Translations under genes and position numbers: made by a program
Notes under the pieces: model-generated
What the model was told of the DNA's origin: nothing
Databases searched by the model: none
What the model saw: only the letters and a program-made list of their open reading frames with translations
Shown: positions 1-8,900 of the stretch, one piece after another
Numbering within the stretch: position 1 is the first letter of the stretch
Layout: every line of letters begins with the position of its first letter
Source: CAZGUX01 sp964529305
Lineage (GTDB): Bacteria > Acidobacteriota > Terriglobia > Bryobacterales > Bryobacteraceae
Length of the DNA: 64,000 bases
Assembly: GCA_964529305.1 (NCBI GenBank)
Contig: CAZGUX010000062.1
Span: forward strand, 48,299-112,298
Reading direction: 5' to 3'

Positions 1-1432
1 GGTTGCGAATATCGTGCGACTGGTTGAACGCGTTCAGGACGCTGGTCTTCGGATTCGCTCCCATCCGGCAGGCGCCCAGTTCGTGAATGCTCTCGCCGGG
101 CGGTACTGGGTTGGCGTGGCTGCCCAGGACCTCGAATCCCGCGCCCCGGCACAGCGCCTCGGCGGTTTCCATCGAGTCGCGGGCCATCGCGAACTCGTTG
201 CCGGTGTATTTCTGCTGAATGTGGAGCACCGGGATGCCCCACGCGTCCTTGACGCCGCGGTTGATGCGGACGACATTCTCGTAGCGCGGCAGCGACTCGC
301 CCATGGTGGTCATGGCGAAGCCGGTCCCTTCGATCGCCTGCATCTCCTTGCGCAGCGCTTCGCCGAACAGCGGCAGGTATCGCGGGTGGGGCGTGTGGCC
401 GCTCCCGAAATCGTAGGCATACCCGCGGATGAAGTTCTTCTGTTTGTCCCCGAGATTCCGGAAGCGGGGAATATAGCCTCCGCCTCCCATCAACCCGCGG
501 CCGCCCTTGCCGCCGCGCGCCTCCGGGACCACGCATTGCACGACATTCTTGATGTAGAACTGATCGAAGAGATAGCGGCCCAGAACTCCGCTGGAGTTGG
601 CGATGCCGGAATTGAGCAGGATGCGGGCCGATTCCAGGCACGATGCGCCCAGAACGACTACCCGCGCGTTGACTTGATAGTCGCGCTTCGACCGCCGGTC
701 CACGAACGACGCTCCGTTCACGAGGCCGGTCTTTTTGTCGACCGTCAACTCGCGCACGACGGCGTTCGGGACGATGCGAAGGTTGCCCGTGGCCAACGCG
801 CCGGGCAGCAGGAGATTCACGGAACTGGCGAGCGTTCCCGTTGCCCGCCGCGGCTTGGTAGTGGGCACTCCCAACTTCTTCGCCGACTCGATGAACCGCT
901 GAATGGAAAGGCTGTCGCGCGACTCATCCGCCAGGATCTTACCGTCCGGCATTTGCGGGAGCCCCTCATTACGGCCGCTCACGCGCAGGATCGGTTCCAC
1001 GCGGTCGTAGTAGGGGGCCAGGTCCTTGTACTCGAGCGGCCAGTTCTCCCCGAAGCCGTCGTGGTCCTTGCCCTTGAATTCGAAATCGCTGAGCCGCCAG
1101 GAGGCGCGGCCCCACATCAGGGTTTTTCCGCCGACCTTGCGGATGCGCACCCAGTAGTAAGGGTTGTTCGGATCGTAGGTGTACGGATTCTCCTTCTCGT
1201 CGGCCCAAACATTGGCATTGAACTCGTTGGCTTGAGTGACGTGGGGAAAGCGCCCGGGCTGGCCGAAGCCCCGATAGGGGAGTTCGTACACCGGCCGGAG
1301 CGAACGATCCTTCTCCAGATCGACCGGCGGACCGGCATCGAGCATCAGGCACTTTACTCCGAGACGGGTCAACGTGTAGGCGGCCATACCGCCCGAAGCG
1401 CCGGAACCGATGATCAGGACATCGTGGGCCAT
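1..1432 (-). CDS. GMC-family FAD oxidoreductase (partial, C-terminus outside window)
   Basis: The protein starts at an ATG (1430-1432) and reads MAHDVLIIGSGASGGMAAYT, so the FAD-binding GxGxxG motif (GSGASG) sits at the extreme N-terminus, as in the glucose-methanol-choline family. About 477 residues are visible. Near the window edge comes HELGACRMG, the equivalent of the conserved C-terminal H-x-x-G-T/A-C-R-M-G block; the last few dozen residues, including the catalytic His-Asn/His part, lie outside. The gene begins 2 bases after a gluconate-2-dehydrogenase subunit-3-like gene, which is the classical small partner of periplasmic GMC dehydrogenases. No signal peptide is seen on this subunit, so it probably travels with the Tat-targeted small subunit. 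The substrate is probably a sugar or sugar acid, but this is not determined by sequence alone. Confidence 0.9.
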   Translation of the reverse strand, partial: MAHDVLIIGSGASGGMAAYTLTRLGVKCLMLDAGPPVDLEKDRSLRPVYELPYRGFGQPGRFPHVTQANEFNANVWADEKENPYTYDPNNPYYWVRIRKVGGKTLMWGRASWRLSDFEFKGKDHDGFGENWPLEYKDLAPYYDRVEPILRVSGRNEGLPQMPDGKILADESRDSLSIQRFIESAKKLGVPTTKPRRATGTLASSVNLLLPGALATGNLRIVPNAVVRELTVDKKTGLVNGASFVDRRSKRDYQVNARVVVLGASCLESARILLNSGIANSSGVLGRYLFDQFYIKNVVQCVVPEARGGKGGRGLMGGGGYIPRFRNLGDKQKNFIRGYAYDFGSGHTPHPRYLPLFGEALRKEMQAIEGTGFAMTTMGESLPRYENVVRINRGVKDAWGIPVLHIQQKYTGNEFAMARDSMETAEALCRGAGFEVLGSHANPVPPGESIHELGACRMGANPKTSVLNAFNQSHDIRN

Positions 1433-1434
1433 GG

Positions 1435-2004
1435 TCACTCCGAAGCGTGCCAGTACAGTCCCAGGCCGGACGCTCCGCGACGCCGCTCGGAAAGCGCCTC
1501 CGCATACTGGCGGGAATTAAAGGTCGCCTGCCAGAAATCATCCTTGGCCGCGGCCAGAAACCGCGCGAGCGGGTCGGCCGGAGGTTTCGGCGACCATGGC
1601 TGCCACAACGGGCTGAGTAGTTCGGCCGCGTCTTCGCCGGTCAATTCGGCGAACCCTTTCCCGAATCGCCGCTGGGCTCCCGCATCCAGCAGGCGCACGC
1701 CGGTCCGGTACAGATTTTGCCGGTCGGCAGGGGACTGCGACAAAAGGAAGTCGAGAAACAGGGCGGCTTCCGCTTCGGCGGCGCCCGGCACGTTGCCGGC
1801 GGGCGGCATCAGGATGCGGCCCAGGCGTTCGAACGCCGCCATTTCCGATGTCGAGAAGAAGCGCGGCACACTCTGTGCCGCCGACTCGGGCGAATCGAAC
1901 TGCAGCCTGGCCGTGGTGTCCGAGGTTTGCGCGTTTCCGGCTTCCGGCAATGCGGTGGCCGCGGGGAGTCCCCAGGCGGACTTCAACAACGTCCGGCGAT
2001 TCAT
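1435..2004 (-). CDS. Gluconate 2-dehydrogenase subunit 3 family protein
   Basis: This 189-residue protein begins MNRRTLLKSAWGLPAATALP, a twin-arginine-like signal, followed by a helical domain (PRFFSTSEMAAFERLGRIL) typical of the gluconate 2-dehydrogenase gamma-subunit family. A longer reading frame extends upstream to 2061, but the internal ATG at 2002-2004 directly precedes the signal peptide and is preferred. It is followed after 2 bases by the GMC oxidoreductase gene, so the two are almost certainly co-translated. The expected role is export and chaperoning, or membrane docking, of the FAD subunit. No cytochrome subunit is present in the visible part, so the electron acceptor is unknown. 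Confidence 0.85.
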   Translation of the reverse strand: MNRRTLLKSAWGLPAATALPEAGNAQTSDTTARLQFDSPESAAQSVPRFFSTSEMAAFERLGRILMPPAGNVPGAAEAEAALFLDFLLSQSPADRQNLYRTGVRLLDAGAQRRFGKGFAELTGEDAAELLSPLWQPWSPKPPADPLARFLAAAKDDFWQATFNSRQYAEALSERRRGASGLGLYWHASE

Positions 2005-2062
2005 TTGTCTGCTAGTTTCGCATACTGACGCGCCGCTTCCGGAGCGTATACTAGCCTGCAAT

Positions 2063-3457
2063 ATGCTCTATCTCGCCCTTCTTCTGGCCGGTTTGGCTCA
2101 GGCGGCCCTGGCGCTGGAGGCCGGCCTGGCGCGGGTCGACCTGACGCCACAGCATCCGGTCCCCCTGGCGTGGAGGCCCAATGCGGTTACGGTGAAGGTC
2201 TACCATCCCCTGTATGCGAAGGCTCTTGCCCTGGCCGAGGGGCAGAGCCGCGTCGTGCTGGTGACCGCGGATATTGGCTATTTCTGCCGCGACCTGAGCG
2301 AGCAGATCCACGTGCGGATCCGGCGACTGGGACTGCGGCCGCACCAGGTGCTCCTGAATGCCTCGCACAATCACTCGGCGCCCGCGCTCTGCCCCCTCGA
2401 CGACGTGGTCGAGCCAGGCCAACTGGACTACCGCTATCAGCAGTTCGTCATCGAGCGGGTGGTGTCGGCCATCGAGAGCGCACTGGCGACGCGAAAGCCG
2501 GCACGGCTTGCGACCTCCGAGGGACGTTGCGACGTCTGCATCAACCGCCGCCTGGGCACGGAGCATGAACCCAACCCCGCCGGCGTCTATGATCCCCGGG
2601 TCCGGCTGCTGACGGTTCGCGACGCGGCGGGCGGGACGCTGCGAGGCGTCTTGTTTCTCTTCGCGTGTCATCCGAGCGACGTGGAGAACGGCGCCGTGGG
2701 CGCGGATTTCTTTGGCTTTGCCCAGACGGAATTCGAAGCCAGGCAACCGGGGGTGATTGCCATGTCGGCGCAGGGGGCGGGCGGCAACATTCGCGTCCAT
2801 CACGTCGATGCAAGCGGGAAGAAGTTCTCCTGGTCGCGCGGAGAAGATCTGTCCTTCAGCCGGGAGGCCGGCCGCAAGTTGGCCGAGGCCGCGCTGTCGG
2901 GATTGGGCGCCGCGGAGAACCCGGTGGAGGGCGCGATCGGCTCAAACCTGCTGGAGATTCAGATTCCGTTAGGCGAACCGGTGACGCTGGGCGAAGCCCG
3001 CCGCGCCGCCGCCGACAAAGATCCGTGGAAATCGCGCTGGGGCAAGCGCCTGATCGACCTTTCCGAAAGACATGCGGAATTGCCGCGGAGCATGCCTTTC
3101 TGGATCCAGGCCATCACGATCGGGCGGGAGTTTGCGGCCGTCGGCCTGGATGGCGAAGTGTTCGTCGAGTATGCGCTGGAGATCGAGAAAGCGCTCGGGT
3201 CCTCCCGCGCCGAGTCCTCCCGCGCCGGGTCTTCCCGCGCCGGGTCTTCCCGCGTGTACGTCTTCGGGTACACAAACGCGAGCCTCGCCTATATTCCGAC
3301 CGCGAAGGCCGTGGCCGAGCGAGGCTACGAAGTGGATGTCTTCTACTGGTGGGTGCTGCCGTCCCGCATTTCGCCGCGGGCGGAGCGCGCCATTGTCGAT
3401 GCCTCCGTCACGCTGGTGAAGGAACTGCGCAACGATGCCGACCGCGTGAGGCTATGA
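2063..3457 (+). CDS. Secreted neutral/alkaline non-lysosomal ceramidase-like protein
   Basis: This 464-residue protein has an N-terminal hydrophobic signal (MLYLALLLAGLAQAALA) and then EAGLARVDLTP, the usual opening of the neutral ceramidase N-terminal domain. The motif LLNASHNHSAPA resembles the zinc-binding H-x-H-S-G/A-P block of that family, and LFLFACHP and SAQGAGGNI resemble later core motifs. True ceramidases are longer and carry a C-terminal Ig-like domain; this short form is common in Acidobacteria and Planctomycetes and its substrate is unknown. The start at 2063 was chosen because it immediately precedes the signal peptide, although the open frame extends to position 14. Near residue 380 a 15-base tandem repeat inserts four GSSRA-type pentapeptides. 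The 3' end overlaps the convergent gene by 6 bases. Confidence 0.8.
   Translation: MLYLALLLAGLAQAALALEAGLARVDLTPQHPVPLAWRPNAVTVKVYHPLYAKALALAEGQSRVVLVTADIGYFCRDLSEQIHVRIRRLGLRPHQVLLNASHNHSAPALCPLDDVVEPGQLDYRYQQFVIERVVSAIESALATRKPARLATSEGRCDVCINRRLGTEHEPNPAGVYDPRVRLLTVRDAAGGTLRGVLFLFACHPSDVENGAVGADFFGFAQTEFEARQPGVIAMSAQGAGGNIRVHHVDASGKKFSWSRGEDLSFSREAGRKLAEAALSGLGAAENPVEGAIGSNLLEIQIPLGEPVTLGEARRAAADKDPWKSRWGKRLIDLSERHAELPRSMPFWIQAITIGREFAAVGLDGEVFVEYALEIEKALGSSRAESSRAGSSRAGSSRVYVFGYTNASLAYIPTAKAVAERGYEVDVFYWWVLPSRISPRAERAIVDASVTLVKELRNDADRVRL
3197..3256 (+). repeat. Four in-frame copies of a 15-base tandem repeat
   Basis: Four consecutive 15-base units (3197-3211, 3212-3226, 3227-3241, 3242-3256) encode GSSRA, ESSRA, GSSRA and GSSRV inside the ceramidase-like gene. 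Units differ by one to three bases. The unit length is a multiple of three, so copy-number change keeps the frame. Confidence 0.9.
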
Positions 3458-3832
3458 TGGCTCCGAGGGCGTATCGTCACTCCGAGGCCTAGGCATGTCG
3501 TCATCCGGAAGCGCAGGCACGTCGTCACCCGGAGGCATAGGCACGTCATCACCCGGCGCCATCGGCGTATCGGCCGGAGGGGCCTCGTCTGTGGGCGCGG
3601 CTTCCGGGAGCGGTTCCGAGCCATTGCTGACGAGCGCAACCTTTTCCTCCACGTGAGGCCGCGCCTCGTCGAGGGGAACCTCGCAGGTGCAGCAATCGCT
3701 GCAGCGCCGGCACTTCGGGCAGAGATGATTCTCACAGGTGTCCTTGGTGCAGTAGAAGCAGATGCGCAGCGAAGGTTCGTCGCAAATGCTGCACCGGAAC
3801 ACCTTGGTGGATGGGGGCGGCTGGGAAATCAT
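3452..3832 (-). CDS. Small cysteine-rich (zinc-ribbon-like) protein with acidic Pro-rich repeat tail
   Basis: I do not recognise a named family. The 126-residue protein has eleven cysteines between residues 14 and 50, arranged as CSIC, CFYC, C-x4-C-PKC, CSDCCTC, plus one histidine, which suggests two or more zinc knuckles. The C-terminal third is low-complexity and acidic (PGDDVPMP, PGDDVPAL, PDDDMPRP), encoded by four 24-base tandem units. The start was placed at the ATG at 3830-3832 because it overlaps the TGA of the upstream gene (ATGA), a coupling arrangement; an in-frame extension to 3895 is therefore rejected. It probably works with the upstream secreted protein, but no signal peptide is visible here, so it should be cytoplasmic. 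Confidence 0.75.
   Translation of the reverse strand: MISQPPPSTKVFRCSICDEPSLRICFYCTKDTCENHLCPKCRRCSDCCTCEVPLDEARPHVEEKVALVSNGSEPLPEAAPTDEAPPADTPMAPGDDVPMPPGDDVPALPDDDMPRPRSDDTPSEPS
3467..3562 (-). repeat. 24-base tandem repeat (about four units)
   Basis: Units at 3467-3490 (diverged), 3491-3514, 3515-3538 and 3539-3562 encode eight-residue P-G/D-D-D-V/M-P-x-x repeats in the tail of the cysteine-rich protein. Confidence 0.85.
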
Positions 3833-4395
3833 TTCGTGTTCTTCGCGGGCGCCGGCTTGGGTTGGGGCGACTGGCGCAACAGCATGCCGCGGCAACGCTG
3901 AGCTTCCTGGTCCATCACCTGATACTCCTGCTCCTTCAGGGCGGCCAAGTCGGTCAGATACTGCCGCAACTGGTTCCTCGCATTGCTGCTTTCCACCGCG
4001 CTGGCCTGAAGCAGTTCCGCGAACGCCGGATTCTGATACCGCCGTGTTCCGTCCACCAGCGAGCCGATCGTGTTGTCGAGGCTCTCCAGGCGGAAGAAGA
4101 CATCGAGGGCCTTCGAGAGTTTCTCCACGTTCTTTTCAAACTGCGCGACGATCGGGGCCATGGCTTTGGCCTGAATGCGGGCAGATTCGAGTTGCTGCTC
4201 GTACAGCGGGCTGGCTCCTTTGGCCTTCCATTCAGCGGGCCGCAGGTTGTCGAGCAGCGGCAGGAGTTGCTCGCTGTGCTTCACCAGGGCTTTGGCGGTG
4301 GTCCGGATATCCCATTCGGACGTGACTCCCGCGTTGGTACCGGTCTGCCCGAAGAGGCAGGAGCACATTATTCCGCCCAGGAGAATTCTACGCAT
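3829..4395 (-). CDS. Secreted helical protein of unknown function
   Basis: I do not recognise this 188-residue protein. It starts MRRILLGGIMCSCLFGQTGT, a short export signal that could be a lipoprotein signal (IMCSC). The rest is charged and helical (KALVKHSEQLLPLLDNL, EKNVEKLSKALDVFFRL) and ends in a Pro/Lys/Gln tail. The start at 4395 is supported by GGAGAGG just upstream of the ATG; an upstream open frame reaches 4494 but lacks such a site. Its stop codon overlaps the start of the cysteine-rich protein gene (ATGA), so both belong to one transcription unit. Function unknown. Confidence 0.7.
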   Translation of the reverse strand: MRRILLGGIMCSCLFGQTGTNAGVTSEWDIRTTAKALVKHSEQLLPLLDNLRPAEWKAKGASPLYEQQLESARIQAKAMAPIVAQFEKNVEKLSKALDVFFRLESLDNTIGSLVDGTRRYQNPAFAELLQASAVESSNARNQLRQYLTDLAALKEQEYQVMDQEAQRCRGMLLRQSPQPKPAPAKNTK

Positions 4396-4536
4396 CACCT
4401 CTCCCATGCTAGCAAAGGTGGGTCGATGTGCCGGACAGAATGGCCCTACCGCGCGGATTCCGTAAGCTGTCGCCGCCGAGCCGGATACGGCCATGCCCGC
4501 GTTTCACACCAGACCTGTCGTACCGCTCGTTCCTGG

Positions 4537-5826
4537 CTAATGCCCATGCACGGCCAGGACCTCGTAGCTCTGCATGGTGTACTCCACGTGTTTCACACGC
4601 AGCAGGGCCTCAAAGCGGGGCAGTCCGCCCGTTTGAGGCGGTAGCTTGGCCAGAACCTCCTGGAACAGACGGTCGGTGGTCACCAGGTTTGCCGCGGCTT
4701 CGGTACCCGACATTTCCTGGCCGGAGAGAATCAACACGTTGCCGGTCTTGGTGGGGTTGGGAAGGGAGGCCACCAGGGAAAAACGCTCTCCCGCTGCGCC
4801 GGTTCCGGTCTCCGGAAGAGAGAAAGTCGCCGGTTCACCGGCCTTGGGGCGGCGATTCTCCACCCGCACGATTCGTGTCCGCTCGTCGTAGACAAAGTGG
4901 AAGTCGAGCGAATCGTCGAACAGATCCACCCACGGCACAGCACGGCGCGAGCCCACCAGAATGTGGTTTCCTTTGTGGAAACTCCGCAGATGCAAGTCCC
5001 GTGAAAAGAGGACCGATGTGCGCGCGGGATCCAGGACGCCTGTCGCCCACAGTCGTTTCATCAGCATGACGTCGGCCAGGGACGTGTAGCGCCGGTCCAT
5101 CAGGTAGCGAAGAATATCCTTCTTCTCGGCGGAGTGCTCCGGACGATTCAACTCGGCCCGATAGCCCCGGCTGACGTATTCATTGAGAAAGATCGGCCGG
5201 TGAAGCACGTCCTGTACGGCGGAGAATGCGCCATCGGCGATGACGACGATGGTCTCCTGTCCCGGAGGCGCAAATGCTGTCCAGAAGCGGCGCAGGACGG
5301 GCCCTTCGATGGCCGGCGCCGGGCGACGCAGGCTCAGCCAGACACACAGCGACGCGAGGACGAGGCACGCGGCAGCCAATAGCCGGACGGTCCACCGGGA
5401 CGTCGCCGCCTCCGGCCCGAGGGGTGTCTCGACGGCAGGTGGGGTGGCCGTCAGCCTCTCCCGCAAAACGGGCTCGTAGGTGCCCTTGGCGATCTCCAGC
5501 ACCAGCGGTTCGTCCCGCCCCTCGCCGCTGAAGTAGCGCTCCAGCCGTTTCCGCAACTGTGAGGCCTGTACGCGGACCAGCGTATCCTGAGCGGAGTCGT
5601 AATCGGCGGAACGCTGGAAGACATCCACTCCGATCTCGTGCTCCCGGATCTCTTCGACCTCTTCCCCCCACGAACGATGGCACAGGTAGACCAGCAAGTC
5701 CTGCAACTTCGCCGAGCGACGTAGCGCCTCGGAGTTCCAAACCCGCTCCACCACGGCCCACCGCTCGTCCATTTCCGCGGGCAAGGTAAACCTCGACCTC
5801 TCGCGCAGTGGTGCTTCCCTGGGCAT
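4537..5826 (-). CDS. Membrane-anchored winged-helix one-component regulator
   Basis: The 429-residue protein has an N-terminal DNA-binding domain (about residues 20-120, with LQDLLVYLCHR and DTLVRVQASQLRKRLERYF) of the winged-helix type common in acidobacterial ToxR/CadC-like regulators. One transmembrane helix follows (WTVRLLAAACLVLASLCVWL, about 145-164), then a 260-residue extracytoplasmic domain containing a degraded-looking periplasmic sensor (ETIVVIADGAFSAVQDVLH). It lies divergently, 142 bases from a TonB-dependent receptor gene, so control of that receptor is the obvious hypothesis. The start ATG at 5824-5826 is the only one upstream of the DNA-binding domain. The ligand is unknown. 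Confidence 0.75.
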   Translation of the reverse strand: MPREAPLRERSRFTLPAEMDERWAVVERVWNSEALRRSAKLQDLLVYLCHRSWGEEVEEIREHEIGVDVFQRSADYDSAQDTLVRVQASQLRKRLERYFSGEGRDEPLVLEIAKGTYEPVLRERLTATPPAVETPLGPEAATSRWTVRLLAAACLVLASLCVWLSLRRPAPAIEGPVLRRFWTAFAPPGQETIVVIADGAFSAVQDVLHRPIFLNEYVSRGYRAELNRPEHSAEKKDILRYLMDRRYTSLADVMLMKRLWATGVLDPARTSVLFSRDLHLRSFHKGNHILVGSRRAVPWVDLFDDSLDFHFVYDERTRIVRVENRRPKAGEPATFSLPETGTGAAGERFSLVASLPNPTKTGNVLILSGQEMSGTEAAANLVTTDRLFQEVLAKLPPQTGGLPRFEALLRVKHVEYTMQSYEVLAVHGH

Positions 5827-5876
5827 ATGTGAAATGGTATCACCTCAAGGTTGTGAATCATTTACAGGAACTCTTC

Positions 5877-5898
5877 GCGGAGAATTCGCGGAGAATTC
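5877..5898 (+). promoter_or_regulatory. Tandem 11-base direct repeat in divergent promoter region
   Basis: GCGGAGAATTC occurs twice head to tail (5877-5887 and 5888-5898), each copy ending in a GAATTC palindrome, midway between the divergent regulator and TonB-receptor genes. It is a plausible operator for the winged-helix regulator; this is inference. Confidence 0.4.
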
Positions 5899-5968
5899 AC
5901 TTGCTCCCCGAGGCCATTGCTCGGCATCATACCTAGAGTTCAACCTGCCGAACAAGGGGCTCACCACG

Positions 5969-8900
5969 ATGCTGACGTCTAGGCTTGTTTTTCTGGCGCT
6001 TTTCTCCGCCGCGCTGCTGTCCGCGCAACAAATCACGGGAACCGTCACCGGGATCGCCACCGACCCGAGTGGTGCTGTGCTGCCGGGAGTCCTGGTTCGG
6101 GTCACCAACCTCCAGACCAACGTCGCCCGTGAAACCACGACGGAGACCAGCGGGGCCTTCTCCGTGCCCTTCCTGCCCGCCGCCTCGTACTCCCTGACGG
6201 CGACGGCAAAGGGCTTCCGGACGTTCCAGATCGACTCCTTTGTTCTGCAGGTAGGCCAGACCGCGCGGCTGGACCTGGCGCTGGAAGTGGGCGACGTCAC
6301 CCAGACGCTGAACGTGTCCGGCAACGCGGTAGCCCTCCAGACCGAATCGGCGTCCGTAGGCGCGGTGATTACCGCGGACAATATTGTCGACCTTCCCCTG
6401 AACGGCCGCAATTTCATCCAACTGGCCCAACTCATTCCCGGCGTCAACCCGGGCACCCCTGGTTCCATCTCGGTCCGCCGCGGTCGCGGGTCCATCGGCG
6501 AGACGTCCTCCGCCTTCGGTGGTACCGGCATGTCCGCCAACGGCGCCCGCGACACCAACAATCGCTTCTACCTGGACGGCGTCGAGTTTATGGACTACGA
6601 TGCCTTCACCTATCCGTTTGCCCTATCGGTGGACTCGCTGTCCGAATTCCGCGTGGAGACTTCGACGTTCTCGGCCGAATACGGGGGCGCTCCGGGCGGC
6701 CAGGTGTCGATCCTGACGCGTCGAGGCGGCAATCAGTTCCGGGGGACGCTGTGGGAGTTCAACCGAAACGACGCACTGACGCAGACCTATGACGCGATCG
6801 CGCAAAAATCGGTCGCCTCTCCCCGCCTGAACCGCAACCAATTCGGCGCCAACATCGGCGGTCCGGTACTGCTGCCCAAGATCTATAACGGTAAGAACAA
6901 GACGTTTTTCTTCTTTAACTGGGAAAGCGGCCGCCTAGCTTCCGGCGCCACCGCTTCGTACCGGCTGGTGTCTCCCACCGCCATGCGCACGGGCGATTTC
7001 AGCGCGTTGCGCGAGTCGCGCACCGGACAGCCCCTGGTGTTGCGCGATCCGATGAACATCGGAATCGTCAACAATCAGATCCCCCGGTCTCTGCTCAGTC
7101 CGCAGGCGGTGGAGTTCCTCAAATACACTCCCGAACCCAACACCTCGGCCGGCACACAGAACTTCATCAACAATCCCCAGAGCGCCGTCGCCACGCAGGA
7201 CAACTACACCTACCGTCTGGACCACAACCTGACCGACAAGGACGCCCTCGCCTTCCGCTACGTCCGCAACTCCACCAAGGAGAAGGGAACTCCGTATTGG
7301 GGTAACGACGTTCGCGACAACGACGCCCCGACCCAGAACCTGGCCGGCACCTGGACCCGCATCTTCGGTCCCAGCGTCGTCAACGAAGCCCGCTTCGGCT
7401 GGAACGACATGACGGAGAACGAGATCTTCGGCACCACGAACAATCCGGCTTTTGACATCGCCGGCGCCATGAAGATCCCCCTGGTTTCGCGCCTTCCCGT
7501 CGACTACGGTCCGCCGAGTATCTCCATTGCCAACGGCCTGGACGGGGGCTATAGCGTGTTCGACCTGCAGCGCCAGATCGGCCCCCGCATCCGAGGCAAC
7601 GCCGTCTACAATTTCAACGACATCATGTCGATGCAACGCGGCAAGCACTTCCTGAAGATGGGCGCCGACTTCGTCCAGCGCGGCTTCACCTTCGAACAGG
7701 CTCGCAACGCCCGCGGCACCTTCCGCTTCGACGGAACCTACACGGGATCCTCCCTGGCCGACTTCATGCTCGGCTACGTGAAGTACGCCGAGATCAACCC
7801 GGACCACACCAATACCGATCTGAAGGCGCTCTGGCAAAGCTACTTCGTTCAGGACGATTGGAAGATTACCCCCAATCTCACCATGAACCTCGGGATCCGC
7901 TACGACTATCTCCAGCCTCTGTTCGATTCCCAGGGCCGCATGGCGAACATCGAGCAGAACGGGGTGTACGTCACCAGGCTGGTCACGCCCGCCACGGCCA
8001 GTTTCCCGCGGATGGTGCGCGGCGACAAGAACAACTTCGCCCCGCGCTTCGGGCTCGCCTGGCGACCGGCGTTCGTCAGCGACTTTGTCGTGCGCGCGGG
8101 CTACGGGATTTACTTCAACCATATCCATCCTAATGCCCCCTTCGGCATGACCGAATCCTCGCAGGCCAAGGGCAGCTATCAGGTGGATGGCGCGCTCGCC
8201 GGAAGGCCTACCGTCTTCTTCAACGACCCCTTTGCCAGCGCGGTTTCGCCGACGCTCCAGTTGAACGCCGTCCCGTCGAACGATCCGAACTACCGGGATG
8301 CCTATATCCAGCAGTGGAACCTCACGGTGCAGAAGCGGGTCCCGGGCGGTTTCGTGATCGATGCGGGATATGTCGGCTCCAAAAGCACCCGCCTGAGCGT
8401 GACGCTGCCGGCCATGAACCGGCCGGACGTGCTCGTGGATCCCCGTACCCTGGGACTGCCGTCGATCAACGCCCGGCGGCCGAATCTTTCGTTTGCGCGC
8501 TCCATTCAAGGCGACAAGTCGATCGGCAACTCCATTTACCACTCGCTGCAGTTGCGCGCGGACCGCCGGATGGGCCGCGGCCTGAACGCAATGACAGCCT
8601 ATACATGGTCCAAGTGCATCTCCGGCCCCAGCGACATCGGCGCGGATATCGGCGGCGGTTCCTTTATTGGCACCTTGCAGAACATCTACGACATGTCCGG
8701 CGAACGCTCGCTCTGCGGTTTCGATGTCACCCAGCGCTTCGTGCAGTCGGTGGTGTACGACATTCCCTTCTTCTCCAATGCGCCGGCCGCGATGCGTTCG
8801 TTGCTGGGCGGGTGGCAAACGTCCTCGATCATCGTGGCCCAGAGCGGGTTCCCGGGAGAGATTGCGTTCGGTATTGACACGACGGGGACGGGCGTCGGCT

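Noticed and set aside
14..2062. N-terminal extension of the ceramidase-like frame
   Set aside because: It lies antisense to the GMC and subunit-3 genes; the signal peptide starts at 2063.
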